From: Mycobacterium sp. SMC-4
GTDB lineage: Bacteria > Actinomycetota > Actinomycetes > Mycobacteriales > Mycobacteriaceae
Assembly: GCF_025263265.1 (NCBI RefSeq)
Contig: NZ_CP079870.1
Span: 70,413-134,412 of the forward strand
Reading direction: 5' to 3'
Length of the DNA stretch: 64,000 nt
The notes under the pieces are model-generated. The model made no database searches and was not told where the DNA came from. It saw only the letters and a program-made list of their open reading frames with translations. This document shows, piece after piece, positions 8,904 to 16,544 of the stretch (its first letter is position 1; every line of letters starts with the position of its first letter). A program made the translations under genes and the position numbers.

Positions 8904-10098
8904 GGTGCAGCCCTTTCCAGCCAGCGACGTAGCTGCGCCATTGGGCCAGGGTGCGCATCTCGGCGTCCTCGGTGACCCATCCGTAGGTCGAGAGCGTGGT
9001 CTGGATATCGGCGTGGCCCAGGCGGCGCATCACCACATGCGGCGGGGCCCCGGAGAGCAGCAGCGCGGTGGCGTGGGTGTGGCGCAGCCAGTGCGGTGAC
9101 CACCGATCGGGCAGCACCCCGCCGGCACGTTTGGTCACCGAATCGATTTTGGCGTAGACGGTTTCGGCACGCATGGGCCGGAAACGCTGCCCGTGGGTGA
9201 GATTGACGAACACGAAGTGAGTGTCCAGGTCGGGCACGTCCAGATCGGCGCCCTGGTCGACCAGGTGCCACACGTAGGTCGAATACAGTGCCTCCAGATC
9301 GTCACCGATGTAGATGCGCCGGGCCAGTAGCGTCTTGCCGCGGGCCCCGCGCGGATGGTCTTGTCGGGCGGCCACGTCGATGAACGGTGTCCCGCCGGCG
9401 CCGATATGAAAATCGTGGTGCCGCAGCGACAGCGCTTCACCCAGTCGCATCCCGGTCTCGGCGAGCACCGCGAACAACAGCCGGTCCCGCAGCCCTGAGG
9501 GCGGCCCCGACCAGTCCTGTCCGGTCTGGGTGGCACAGCCATCAAGGATCGCAGCAACTTGGGTGGGCAGCAGCACCGGAGTGGCGGACTTGTTGCCGCC
9601 GCGCACCGTGTAGATGGGCCGGTCCTTGGACCGTGGTGGGCGGCCCACGCCGGCCAGCATCGGGATATACCGTGACCGTGATCGCTTGCCGCGGCTGGTG
9701 AACAGTCGCTGATACGGGCCGGCCAACCCGTTCGCGTCTGCGTGGTAGCGGTAGAACGCCAGCACCGCCGCGGCCCGCAGCTGGGTGCTCGCAGTGCCCA
9801 GCCAAACCTCCGGTGCGCCGATCCGGGCGGTGCCCGGCAGGTCCCCGGTGCGCAGGTAGGCCAGAAACTGCCCGAACAGGCTCGTACTGATGTCCTGCCA
9901 GTCGGTGCCGGTGTGCTCCAGCACCGTCCACCACGCCGCCAGGCCGGCCGCATACGCCTTCACGGTGTTCGGTGAGGACCCGTCATCGCGCAGGAACTGC
10001 AGGTACTCCTCGGCTGCCTCGATCGGCAGGTGATCGGGGCCCAGCACGGTGTAGGTGTCCGGGGCGCCGGTCAGCGCGATCCGTTGTGTCCGTGCCAT
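8887..10098 (-). CDS. tnpA: Tyrosine recombinase, TnpA of Tn554 type
   Basis: The 403-residue protein has an N-terminal SAM-like core-binding domain (EYLQFLRDDGSSPNTVKAYA) and a catalytic domain: LAETGMRLGEALSL with Arg I, HWLRHTHATALLL with the HxxR box, and LGHADIQTTLSTYGWV with the Tyr. All the catalytic residues of a functional integrase are present. It starts 26 bp after the ImmA stop and overlaps tnpB, so the recombinase pair should be made in step. Confidence 0.9.
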   Translation of the reverse strand: MARTQRIALTGAPDTYTVLGPDHLPIEAAEEYLQFLRDDGSSPNTVKAYAAGLAAWWTVLEHTGTDWQDISTSLFGQFLAYLRTGDLPGTARIGAPEVWLGTASTQLRAAAVLAFYRYHADANGLAGPYQRLFTSRGKRSRSRYIPMLAGVGRPPRSKDRPIYTVRGGNKSATPVLLPTQVAAILDGCATQTGQDWSGPPSGLRDRLLFAVLAETGMRLGEALSLRHHDFHIGAGGTPFIDVAARQDHPRGARGKTLLARRIYIGDDLEALYSTYVWHLVDQGADLDVPDLDTHFVFVNLTHGQRFRPMRAETVYAKIDSVTKRAGGVLPDRWSPHWLRHTHATALLLSGAPPHVVMRRLGHADIQTTLSTYGWVTEDAEMRTLAQWRSYVAGWKGLHHDHTD

Positions 10099-10124
10099 CC
10101 CCGATCCGCCCCCGCAATTCCCTG

Positions 10125-11369
10125 TTAGGCCTGCCGGCGAGGCCGGCGTAGCTGCACCACCGTGTCCCCGCGGTCCAGGACCGCCTCCTCATCGAGCACC
10201 GTCGAAGCGGTGTTCGGGGCCGCGGCAACCTTGGCGGGAGCGTCGCGCTGGCCGGCCAGGATGTCGGCCAACAAGTCTGTGGGGTAGATCAGGTCGTGGG
10301 CGGCCAAGGCCTCCACGCTGACCGAGCCGTAGCATTCCTCCATCCACCGGCGCAGCAGCCGGGGCCGCTCCGGTGTGCGGGCATTCCAGCCCGGTTCGGT
10401 CTTGCCCCAGGTGTGCCCGGTCTCGGAGTTGATCCGCGTGTAGAGCTGGCGCTGCAACGTATCGGCGCGGACCTCATCGATCAGCTTCGACTCGCGAAGG
10501 TGAATGATCAACGCCCCCAGGGAAATACGCCACTTCACCTTCGCATCGACCAGATCGCTGAGCGTGGGAACCGGCGGCACCTCTTTGGCGAGCACTTCGG
10601 CTGGCGCCAACAGTTCTGAGGCGAACCGGGAGGCTTCGCGCTCCTGGTCATCGCTGACATCGCCGTAGCGGTGCAACAACAAGTGCCCGATCTCGTGGGC
10701 GACTGTCCAGCGGGTGCGCTCCCAAGAATCCAACGCCCGCAACAACACCAGCGGCCGTTCCCGATACTCCCCGGTCCGCGCCGAGCAACCCAGATGCTTC
10801 TCGGTCAACAACCCGGCCGGCCCGTCCTCATCGGTGTCCCAGTCCACCACTCCGGTGGAGCGTGAGTGCTTCATCCGCATCACCACCGGCACCCCGGCAG
10901 CTTCCAGCTCGTAGGTCAGCGACTTGATCGGCACCCCTGGCGCCACCCCCAGCCAGCGCCGCGCCTGCGCGGCCGCAGTCACCACATCGGTGCCCGCCGG
11001 TAACGGCTCCAGCAGCACCGGGGGCAGCTTGGCCACCGCATTGAGCTGCCCGAGCAGATCACCGACGACGTTGGCGAACACCGCCAAGTACTCCTTCTCG
11101 GTGACCGTGGTGGACTTGGGCGCCCGGAACAACAGATCCCGCGCCGTCACCCGCGACGCCGGTGCGGTCGTGAAAAATGTTGGCGGGAAACGCAACAACG
11201 CCGCCAGCCGATCGAAATCGGCGCCGTCGAGGACCGCGGTCTCGGACTGCTCCAACCGCGTCTGGCGCGGAGAGCGCCAACCCAGATGATCCATCACCGC
11301 GGTGCCTGACAGTCGCCGCAGCACCCGGGCCTGGCGGACCCGTGTGCCGAACACCTCTACCGACGCCAT
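10125..11369 (-). CDS. HTH + ImmA/IrrE-family metallopeptidase, module 1
   Basis: The 414-residue protein begins with an XRE-like HTH (FGTRVRQARVLRRLSGTAV, then GWRSPRQTRLEQSE) and has the zinc-protease motif VAHEIGHLLLH near residue 224, the ImmA/IrrE signature. In ICEBs1 ImmA cleaves the repressor ImmR and in Deinococcus IrrE cleaves DdrO, each switching on a response. Here both activities are in one chain, so it may repress the operon and be regulated by its own or a partner's proteolysis; that is inference. The start MASVEVFG was chosen by alignment with the paralogue at 34949-36205. Its stop lies 26 bp before tnpA. Confidence 0.85.
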   Translation of the reverse strand: MASVEVFGTRVRQARVLRRLSGTAVMDHLGWRSPRQTRLEQSETAVLDGADFDRLAALLRFPPTFFTTAPASRVTARDLLFRAPKSTTVTEKEYLAVFANVVGDLLGQLNAVAKLPPVLLEPLPAGTDVVTAAAQARRWLGVAPGVPIKSLTYELEAAGVPVVMRMKHSRSTGVVDWDTDEDGPAGLLTEKHLGCSARTGEYRERPLVLLRALDSWERTRWTVAHEIGHLLLHRYGDVSDDQEREASRFASELLAPAEVLAKEVPPVPTLSDLVDAKVKWRISLGALIIHLRESKLIDEVRADTLQRQLYTRINSETGHTWGKTEPGWNARTPERPRLLRRWMEECYGSVSVEALAAHDLIYPTDLLADILAGQRDAPAKVAAAPNTASTVLDEEAVLDRGDTVVQLRRPRRQA

Positions 11370-11418
11370 CACCGACCACCTCGTCCCCACACGCGCCCGG
11401 CCGGTACCAGCTCATCGT

Positions 11419-12156
11419 CTACGCCTCGGCTTCCCCGGTCTCGGGAGCAGTTCTGGGCAAGAATTCCTCGAAGTCCTCGCGCACATCCTCGTCGTCGCCC
11501 TCGGCCGCGCTCTGCTGCTCGGCAACGGTCTTCGGCCGAATCGCCAGCGGTAACGGCTCGAACCCCAGAATCCGCTCCTCGTTGGTGTCCAGATCGGCCA
11601 CCACCGCCAAAATGCCACCACCCACCGACAACCGGCCCGGGGTCTCCCACCAGTACACAACCAGCTCGTAATCGTCGCCGATCCCCGCCGGGCCGAACAC
11701 CCGCTGATCCTCGGGCTCGCCGGCGTCGAGCGCCATCTGCTTGCCCGGCTTGGACTGCGGCATCGACTGCGGGAGCAGCGCACCGATATCGGCGGCCCGT
11801 TGCGGGCTGATGTGACGCACCCGCGCCCACGCCATCCCCGCATCGCCGATGCGCACCGACGAACTCGGGCCCGTCGACATCCGCAACGTCGACCCCGGTC
11901 CGCAGGAGGCACCCTCTGGCGCCAGTCGCGGCGTCGGGGCCTTCGTGCTCTGCGCGTCGATGCCGTTCATCGCCAGCACGTGGCTGCGTACGTCCTGACA
12001 CAACGTCCCGCCCTGAATCTGCATCGGGTCGGGGAATACGCGGAACCACCGCGCCAGCGACGCGTCGAATGCCACGCCGATCTCGCCGAGCAGTCTCGCC
12101 AACGCGAGACGGTGCAGGGCCACGAGCTGTCTCGCCAGCTCCACCGGAACCACCAT
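11419..12156 (-). CDS. Module-1 gene A: uncharacterised partner of the ImmA/HTH protein
   Basis: The 245-residue soluble protein has no recognised domain. Residues around 170-215 contain VVYWWETPGRLSVGG and a following VADLDTNEERILGFEPLPL. The gene at the same place in module 2 has a comparable segment (YVLWWPGSLGLGG then VLTDKVQVLYASTPLP), which supports homology despite strong divergence. The C-terminus is acidic (DDEDVREDFEEF). It is the first gene of the module operon, with a palindromic promoter about 95 bp upstream. A regulatory target or cofactor of the ImmA peptidase is a guess. Confidence 0.7.
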   Translation of the reverse strand: MVVPVELARQLVALHRLALARLLGEIGVAFDASLARWFRVFPDPMQIQGGTLCQDVRSHVLAMNGIDAQSTKAPTPRLAPEGASCGPGSTLRMSTGPSSSVRIGDAGMAWARVRHISPQRAADIGALLPQSMPQSKPGKQMALDAGEPEDQRVFGPAGIGDDYELVVYWWETPGRLSVGGGILAVVADLDTNEERILGFEPLPLAIRPKTVAEQQSAAEGDDEDVREDFEEFLPRTAPETGEAEA

Positions 12157-12244
12157 GGCGGAAATACTGCACGGTTTTTCCTACACCCTTTCGGAGGCGC
12201 GCCGTGTGTCGGGTCGGCAATGTTTCATTGCTTAGCATCCTCAA

Positions 12245-12259
12245 ATTATACATGTATAA
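12245..12259 (-). promoter_or_regulatory. Module-1 promoter with palindromic operator
   Basis: The perfect 14-bp palindrome TTATACATGTATAA (12246-12259) overlaps a consensus -10 TATAAT read on the minus strand (12250-12245). A similar ACATGTAT followed by a -10-like TATCCT lies before gene A of module 2. This fits an operator at which the HTH-ImmA protein would block the module promoter. Confidence 0.6.
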
Positions 12260-12690
12260 GTGGTCCTGAACTGCGGATATCATGCGTGTCGCGCGATGCT
12301 TGAACCTGGATCTCGGTGCGAGCCTGCCGCCCCGAGTCCCGATGACTGGCACGGCTGCCGTCGGTCCGTGTGGGTCGGAGAGCGTGTTCCTTCACTGTGA
12401 CCACAGTGACGATAGTGACGCATGGGGTGATGCGGGCGCGGGAGCCGGTGCACGTGTGTCGCGCTTGATTGCCAATGCAGGTGCGATCACCCGTGCGCCG
12501 GCCGGCGCACCTCGGTCACGCTGGCGGCCAGTGAATCGTACGGAAAGTGAATGGTAGGCAAACAGATCGGCGTTGCCCCATGCGGTGTCCCTGGTCGGCG
12601 CGGTACCCGGGTCGAGTACCGCGCGCCCGGCCTGCCCACCCGCTACCGTAGGTACGGGATAGACCAGACCGTCGGCGAAAGGGAGGCCGG
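12260..12690. other. Non-coding stretch between module 1 and the next gene
   Basis: I see no gene with credible codon use in this stretch of about 430 bp. It contains short repeats such as GTGACGATAGTGACG, and GAAAGGGAGG immediately before the GTG at 12691, which is the ribosome site of the next gene. Confidence 0.5.
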
Positions 12691-13074
12691 GTGTCCACGC
12701 CGCGCAAAACGCCGGTGCGTCAGGCACCCGATGATGCCGCCTTGGCCTGGGAATTGGCCGCCAACGCGCGCCCGTACCTCAGCAGAGTCGACGCCGACCG
12801 CATCTACATCACACTGGGTATCGGCGAGACGTTCGCCGCGATCGAGGCCCTGATCACCGCCATCGCACGCAACGCCATTCCTCTCAACCACGACCTGGTG
12901 GCCACCACCGCCAGCTGGCTGGACTGCTACCACGGACAGGGTGCCGAACCACGTCTGCGTCAGCTTCTCACCGAGGTCATCGCGCCTGCGTCGCAACAAC
13001 AGGCGCCCGCCGCCGGCGAGCGAACCGGCCCTGGGCCGCACGCAGCGCAAGACCGGTACCGCCGATCCGGTTAG
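12691..13074 (+). CDS. Hypothetical small helical protein
   Basis: The 127-residue protein starts at a GTG preceded by GGGAGG. Its centre (ADRIYITLGIGETFAAIEAL then IARNAIPLNHDLV) looks amphipathic and helical, with a hydrophilic Gln/Ala/Pro-rich tail. There is no signal peptide or membrane segment. I do not recognise a family. The hairpin at 13147-13187 downstream could be its terminator. Confidence 0.55.
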   Translation: MSTPRKTPVRQAPDDAALAWELAANARPYLSRVDADRIYITLGIGETFAAIEALITAIARNAIPLNHDLVATTASWLDCYHGQGAEPRLRQLLTEVIAPASQQQAPAAGERTGPGPHAAQDRYRRSG

Positions 13075-13088
13075 TCGTTAGCGCCTCA

Positions 13089-14150
13089 TCAACGCGGCGT
13101 CCTGGACGGCCGGACTAGCCTCAGGGACGGGACATGCCATCTGGCCGGTGTCGCGCCGGGCGAACCCCCCTCGTGCGGCGCGACACCACCCACATCGCTC
13201 GATACGTCTTTGGCCGGGTTCCGCGCCAGGTGATCGCGCTCGCCGAAAATCCTCAGGTGTGCTCGTTGAAATTCCTCACCTGTGAGCACCGGTCTGTGTA
13301 GTGGTTCGCGGGTGCCGGTGGTGGCTCGGCGGAGGGTGTCGGCGGCGGCGTGGTGGTCGCGTAACCGGTAGGACTCGCCGTCGAGGTTGATGACCACCGA
13401 CCGGTGCAGGAGTCGGTCGAGCATGGCGGCGGCCACGGTGGTGTCTCCCAGGATGTCGCCCCAGGCGCCGACGCCGCGGTTGGTGGTGATCACGATGCTG
13501 GTCTTCAGATAGCGTTGGGACACAACCTGAAACAACGCCGAAGCAGCCTCAGCGGGCAGTGGCAGATAGCCCAGTTCATCAATCACCAGCAGCGTCGGTC
13601 CGGCGTAGAACCGCATGGTGGTGGCCCAGCGTCCTTCGATCGCGGCGCGGTGACATCGTGCGGCCAGATCGGCGGCGGTGGTGAAGTAGGTGCGATACCC
13701 GGCATGGGCTGCGGCCCTTGCCAATCCGACTGAGAGGTGCGTCTTTCCTGTCCCTGGCGGACCGATCAGCAGAACGTTGGTCGCTGATTCGAGGTAACGG
13801 CAGGCGCCCAGCTCGTCGATCAGGGCGCGGTCGATACCGGCGGCGGCATCGACATCGAAATCAGCCAGTGTGGCAGGGGTGGGCAGGCACGCGAACCGCA
13901 GGCGCCCCGCCAGACGGCGGGCGGTGGAGGCATCGACCTCGACGGCCAGCAGCCGTTCCAGGGCCACCGTGAGTGACAGGCCCTCGGCGGTGGCCTGATC
14001 CAATACCGACGGCAGCGCCTCGGCGGCGGCGGTGAGTTTGAGCTCGGCGAGATGGGAACGCAGCTGCTGATAGCGGCTCGCCGTCCCGGTCGGTGTCTGC
14101 TTGTCGGTGGTGCCGGTGGTGGTTTTCGGGGTGCGTGCGGTAGGGGTCAT
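13089..14150 (-). CDS. istB: IstB-like ATPase of the IS21 element
   Basis: The 353-residue frame holds an AAA+ helper ATPase: LLIGPPGTGKTHLSVGLA is Walker A and LLVIDELGYLPLP Walker B, followed by sensor-type segments (IVITTNRGVGAWGDILGD). IstB binds target DNA and activates IstA. The usual length is about 250-270 residues. Here the frame has no stop inside the element, reads through the terminal repeat (EEFQRAHL) and takes its stop from flanking DNA, adding about 56 foreign residues. The start ATG overlaps the istA stop. Confidence 0.85.
   Translation of the reverse strand: MTPTARTPKTTTGTTDKQTPTGTASRYQQLRSHLAELKLTAAAEALPSVLDQATAEGLSLTVALERLLAVEVDASTARRLAGRLRFACLPTPATLADFDVDAAAGIDRALIDELGACRYLESATNVLLIGPPGTGKTHLSVGLARAAAHAGYRTYFTTAADLAARCHRAAIEGRWATTMRFYAGPTLLVIDELGYLPLPAEAASALFQVVSQRYLKTSIVITTNRGVGAWGDILGDTTVAAAMLDRLLHRSVVINLDGESYRLRDHHAAADTLRRATTGTREPLHRPVLTGEEFQRAHLRIFGERDHLARNPAKDVSSDVGGVAPHEGGSPGATPARWHVPSLRLVRPSRTPR
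13147..13187. terminator. Strong hairpin, possible terminator
   Basis: GGTGTCGCGCC (13147-13157) and GGCGCGACACC (13177-13187) pair perfectly over 11 bp around a 19-nt loop, 73 bp after the stop of the small gene. There is no U-tract, as is common for mycobacterial terminators. It also lies inside the readthrough tail of the istB frame. Confidence 0.4.
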
Positions 14151-15645
14151 TGCAGGGTCCTTTTCTGGGCGGCCCGCTCGTAGACGGACAAGTCGATGAC
14201 AGTGAAATCATTTGGTGGCGCGTCGGATTCGGCAACACCGGAATCTGCTTGGCGGAGTTGAAGGAGTTGCGCGGCAGCTGTTTTGGCGTCCGGTCCGGGT
14301 GGGATGCGTTCCTTGCGGCGATGTGGTCGCCCAGTCGCTGCGGTGGCCATCGCGGCGGTATCGAGAGCGATGATGTGGCCGCTGTCGCGGACCATCACCC
14401 CCAACCCGTCAGTGGCGATGCGGTGCCGCGCCACCACGATTCCGCCCGTGGTCGCGACGTCGAGGTGCTCACCACCAATCGGATGACTGACCCGCACCTG
14501 GGCGGAGGCCAGCTCTGGTGGCACCGAGTACCGGTTGCCGCGGAAGGACACCAACGCCTGCCGCGAGGCAATCCGGGTCTCGGACACGATCACCGGATAC
14601 GGCACCGCCGGCACCGGGCTCAGCGGCTCGGTCTTGGCTACCACGGCCACCGAGGACCGCCCGTCAGCGGTGGCCCGGATCCGGGTGTCACCACGCAACC
14701 GGGCGAAGCGGTCCACACTGACCTGGGCCGCCTCGACGGTCATGTCGTCGGCGAGAGTGCGCCACCAGCGTTGCGCAGCAGTGTGATTGACCTTCTCCAC
14801 GACACCTTTGCGATTCCCGCGCCGCGGCGGACAGATCGCCACCGAGACCCCGTAGTGCTTGGCGACCCCGGCGAAGCTGGCGGTGACCCGCCCCGAGCCC
14901 GGATCGCAGACCGTGGCCATCCGGTCGAACCGCCAGACCCGGGTCAGCCCGCCCAGGCCACGCACGATGCGGTCGATGGCGGCGACCAGGTGCGGTTGAT
15001 CCATCGACGGTGACAGCACCGCCCGCCACTTCCCGGAATGCGCGAGCGACCCGACCAACAGGAAGGCTTTCTTGCCCCAACCCCATGATGCCGGTGGATC
15101 GGGCAATTCCAGCCAGTCCCACTGAGTTTCCTCACCAGGCGCATGCGGGATGATCGCGTTGGGCCGGTCAGTGGCGGTGCGGCAGGCCTGGCAGTCCGGG
15201 CGCAAACCACGGGTGCGGATGTTGCGAGTCAGGCTCTGATACGACAGCCCGAAGCCCAGGACCTCGAGTTCGTCGTAGAGGGTGCGGGCCCACAGATGCG
15301 GGTCCTCGACCAATCGCGCCGACACGTAGTCGACGAACGGGTCAAACGGATCCGGGCCCGGCCGCGCCCGCACCCCGGGCTCAGCGTCACCGGCCAAATA
15401 CTTGCGAACCGTTTTGCGGTCGAAACCGGTGTGGCGGGCGATCGCAGAGATCGACCAACCACGTTTTCGTAGGGCGTGTACTTCCATGTCGTCCTCCCAT
15501 GTGAGCATGAGAAAGCGGGCCTCCTTCGACCGAGCTACTGGCGTCAGACACCAGCAGCATCGAGGGAGGCCCGCCCTTCTCGGCGGAGCCACACGGGTGG
15601 GGAATTTCGATGAGCGTCAGTGGGGAATTTCAGCGAGCGCGGTCA
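13258..15645 (-). mobile_element. IS21-family insertion sequence
   Basis: The element has istA and istB in tandem with an ATGA overlap and typical multiple terminal repeats. On the istA side GTGGGGAATTTC occurs at 15597-15608 and 15620-15631, the latter followed by AGCGAGCGC. On the istB side the inverted counterpart GAAATTCCTCAC is at 13268-13279, preceded by the matching GTGCTCGTT. No target duplication could be settled by eye. Confidence 0.8.
14147..15508 (-). CDS. istA: IstA transposase of the IS21 element
   Basis: From the ATG at 15508 (MLTWEDDMEVHALRKRGWS) the protein has 453 residues. It has an N-terminal HTH (SISAIARHTGFDRKTVRKYL), then an RNase H-fold DDE integrase core with Asp in ETQWDWLELPD, Asp in WRFDRMATV and Glu in NRKGVVEKVNH, then a C-terminal beta-barrel domain. 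It catalyses strand transfer of the element. The frame is also open further upstream to 15592, but the shorter start matches the family. Confidence 0.88.
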   Translation of the reverse strand: MLTWEDDMEVHALRKRGWSISAIARHTGFDRKTVRKYLAGDAEPGVRARPGPDPFDPFVDYVSARLVEDPHLWARTLYDELEVLGFGLSYQSLTRNIRTRGLRPDCQACRTATDRPNAIIPHAPGEETQWDWLELPDPPASWGWGKKAFLLVGSLAHSGKWRAVLSPSMDQPHLVAAIDRIVRGLGGLTRVWRFDRMATVCDPGSGRVTASFAGVAKHYGVSVAICPPRRGNRKGVVEKVNHTAAQRWWRTLADDMTVEAAQVSVDRFARLRGDTRIRATADGRSSVAVVAKTEPLSPVPAVPYPVIVSETRIASRQALVSFRGNRYSVPPELASAQVRVSHPIGGEHLDVATTGGIVVARHRIATDGLGVMVRDSGHIIALDTAAMATAATGRPHRRKERIPPGPDAKTAAAQLLQLRQADSGVAESDAPPNDFTVIDLSVYERAAQKRTLQ

Positions 15646-15814
15646 CCAGGAAAGGTCGCCTCACTCAAACCTGTATCGCCCTTTGCCTACGGCTTGCACG
15701 ACCCCGGGGGATTCGACCTGAGCCGGGCCGATGCTGTCGTGGGGACTACGGCCTCGCGGTCCGGTTTCCCATGCTGGTCCGTGGGAGTGGGATTTGCCGT
15801 GGCCATCTTCGAGG
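15646..15814. other. Flank of the IS21 element, no gene seen
   Basis: Between the IS end and the secreted-protein gene there is about 170 bp with no reading frame that I would defend. The original neighbour of the metabolic block was probably displaced when the IS inserted. Confidence 0.4.
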
Positions 15815-16132
15815 TCAGTTGCAGCCCCCGGCGGAGACCCATCGTCCGTTGTAGCCGATGCAGCCGCTGACATTCGAGCCAGGCGGTGGCGGCGGCGGTG
15901 GTGGCGGGTCTTCGGGCAGCGGGGCGTAGTAGGCCGGTGGCGGGACGTAGGGTGCGACCGCGTCGGCGATGTTGACACATCCCCCCACTGAGATCCGGCG
16001 CCCGGCGCTGGCGCAGACGTCGGCAAGGGCAGTACCGGCCGGCGCGGCCAACACGATGACGCCGGGCAACGTCAAGAACGCGAGCGCCACCGTCATGGCG
16101 CGGGCCCGGATCGACCGACGGGATCTGTTCAC
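15815..16132 (-). CDS. Secreted proline-rich Cys-containing protein
   Basis: The 105-residue product starts at a GTG that overlaps the preceding stop (GTGA). It has a basic N-terminus (NRSRRSIRARA), a hydrophobic segment (MTVALAFLTLPGVIVLAAP) and an Ala-rich cleavage region (AGTALADVC), so it is probably exported. The mature part is about 65 residues with two similar Cys-bearing ends (ISVGGCVN and VSAGGCN) around a PPPPPPPPP run. This is typical of small mycobacterial secreted proteins of unknown role. It is translationally coupled to the hemophore-like gene. Confidence 0.72.
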   Translation of the reverse strand: MNRSRRSIRARAMTVALAFLTLPGVIVLAAPAGTALADVCASAGRRISVGGCVNIADAVAPYVPPPAYYAPLPEDPPPPPPPPPGSNVSGCIGYNGRWVSAGGCN

Positions 16133-16512
16133 GATTGTTGCCCTTCGAACGCGTTCGGGGTGCCGTATCCGCAGCGGTTGCGGAAATCGACGAGCGGCTG
16201 GCGGATACCCTGCAGCTCTGCGTGCTCCTGCGGATGGGCGTCGAAGTAGGCCCTGGTGGATTCGGGCACCTCCTCGTGGGGCTGGCCGTGCAGGTCGGTG
16301 AAGAATTCGTTCAGCTCGGGGTGGGTGAACAGGTAGGCCGAGGTGGCCGCCGCGACCCCGGACGCGATGCCGGCCATATCGGCGGCAGAACAATGGGGTG
16401 GGCGGGCCGGATCCGACGCCGGGTCCGCAGCTGCCACCGCACCACCGAGAAGCGCACCGGCGGTAAGCGCGAGCGCTCCGGCGCCCCTGAGTCGGTTCAG
16501 TGTCAGCCTCAT
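16129..16512 (-). CDS. Hemophore-related exported protein
   Basis: The 127-residue protein starts at MRLTLNRLRGAGALAL, with a Sec signal peptide ending near AVAAADP. The mature domain carries two Cys (PPHCSAADMAG and RNRCGYGTP) and a helical segment (AYLFTHPELNEFFTDLHG) typical of the mycobacterial hemophore-related family, related to the haem-binding Rv0203 type. It may bind haem in the periplasm or outside the cell; haem ligands were not checked. The upstream in-frame ATG at 16548 was rejected because the signal peptide begins at 16512. It follows the sulfatase gene closely. Confidence 0.78.
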   Translation of the reverse strand: MRLTLNRLRGAGALALTAGALLGGAVAAADPASDPARPPHCSAADMAGIASGVAAATSAYLFTHPELNEFFTDLHGQPHEEVPESTRAYFDAHPQEHAELQGIRQPLVDFRNRCGYGTPNAFEGQQS

Positions 16513-16544
16513 CGGTGATTTCCTTTCGTCGGTTCGGGTCGGGG

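Larger units (their letters stand above)
6173..12260 (-). mobile_element. Tn554-like module 1 (gene A-immA-tnpA-tnpB-tnpC)
   Basis: Five minus-strand genes with overlaps or gaps of at most about 50 bp form one operon: unknown gene A, an HTH+ImmA/IrrE peptidase, two tyrosine recombinases of unequal size and a small DUF6262/TnpC-like protein. The last three match the tnpA-tnpB-tnpC order of Tn554. The tnpC-side end is placed at the GTGTTATCTGTAAC repeat. The other end is uncertain: the promoter palindrome at 12246 is the last conserved feature, but the element may carry cargo as far as the inverted repeat at 23813. Confidence 0.7.
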
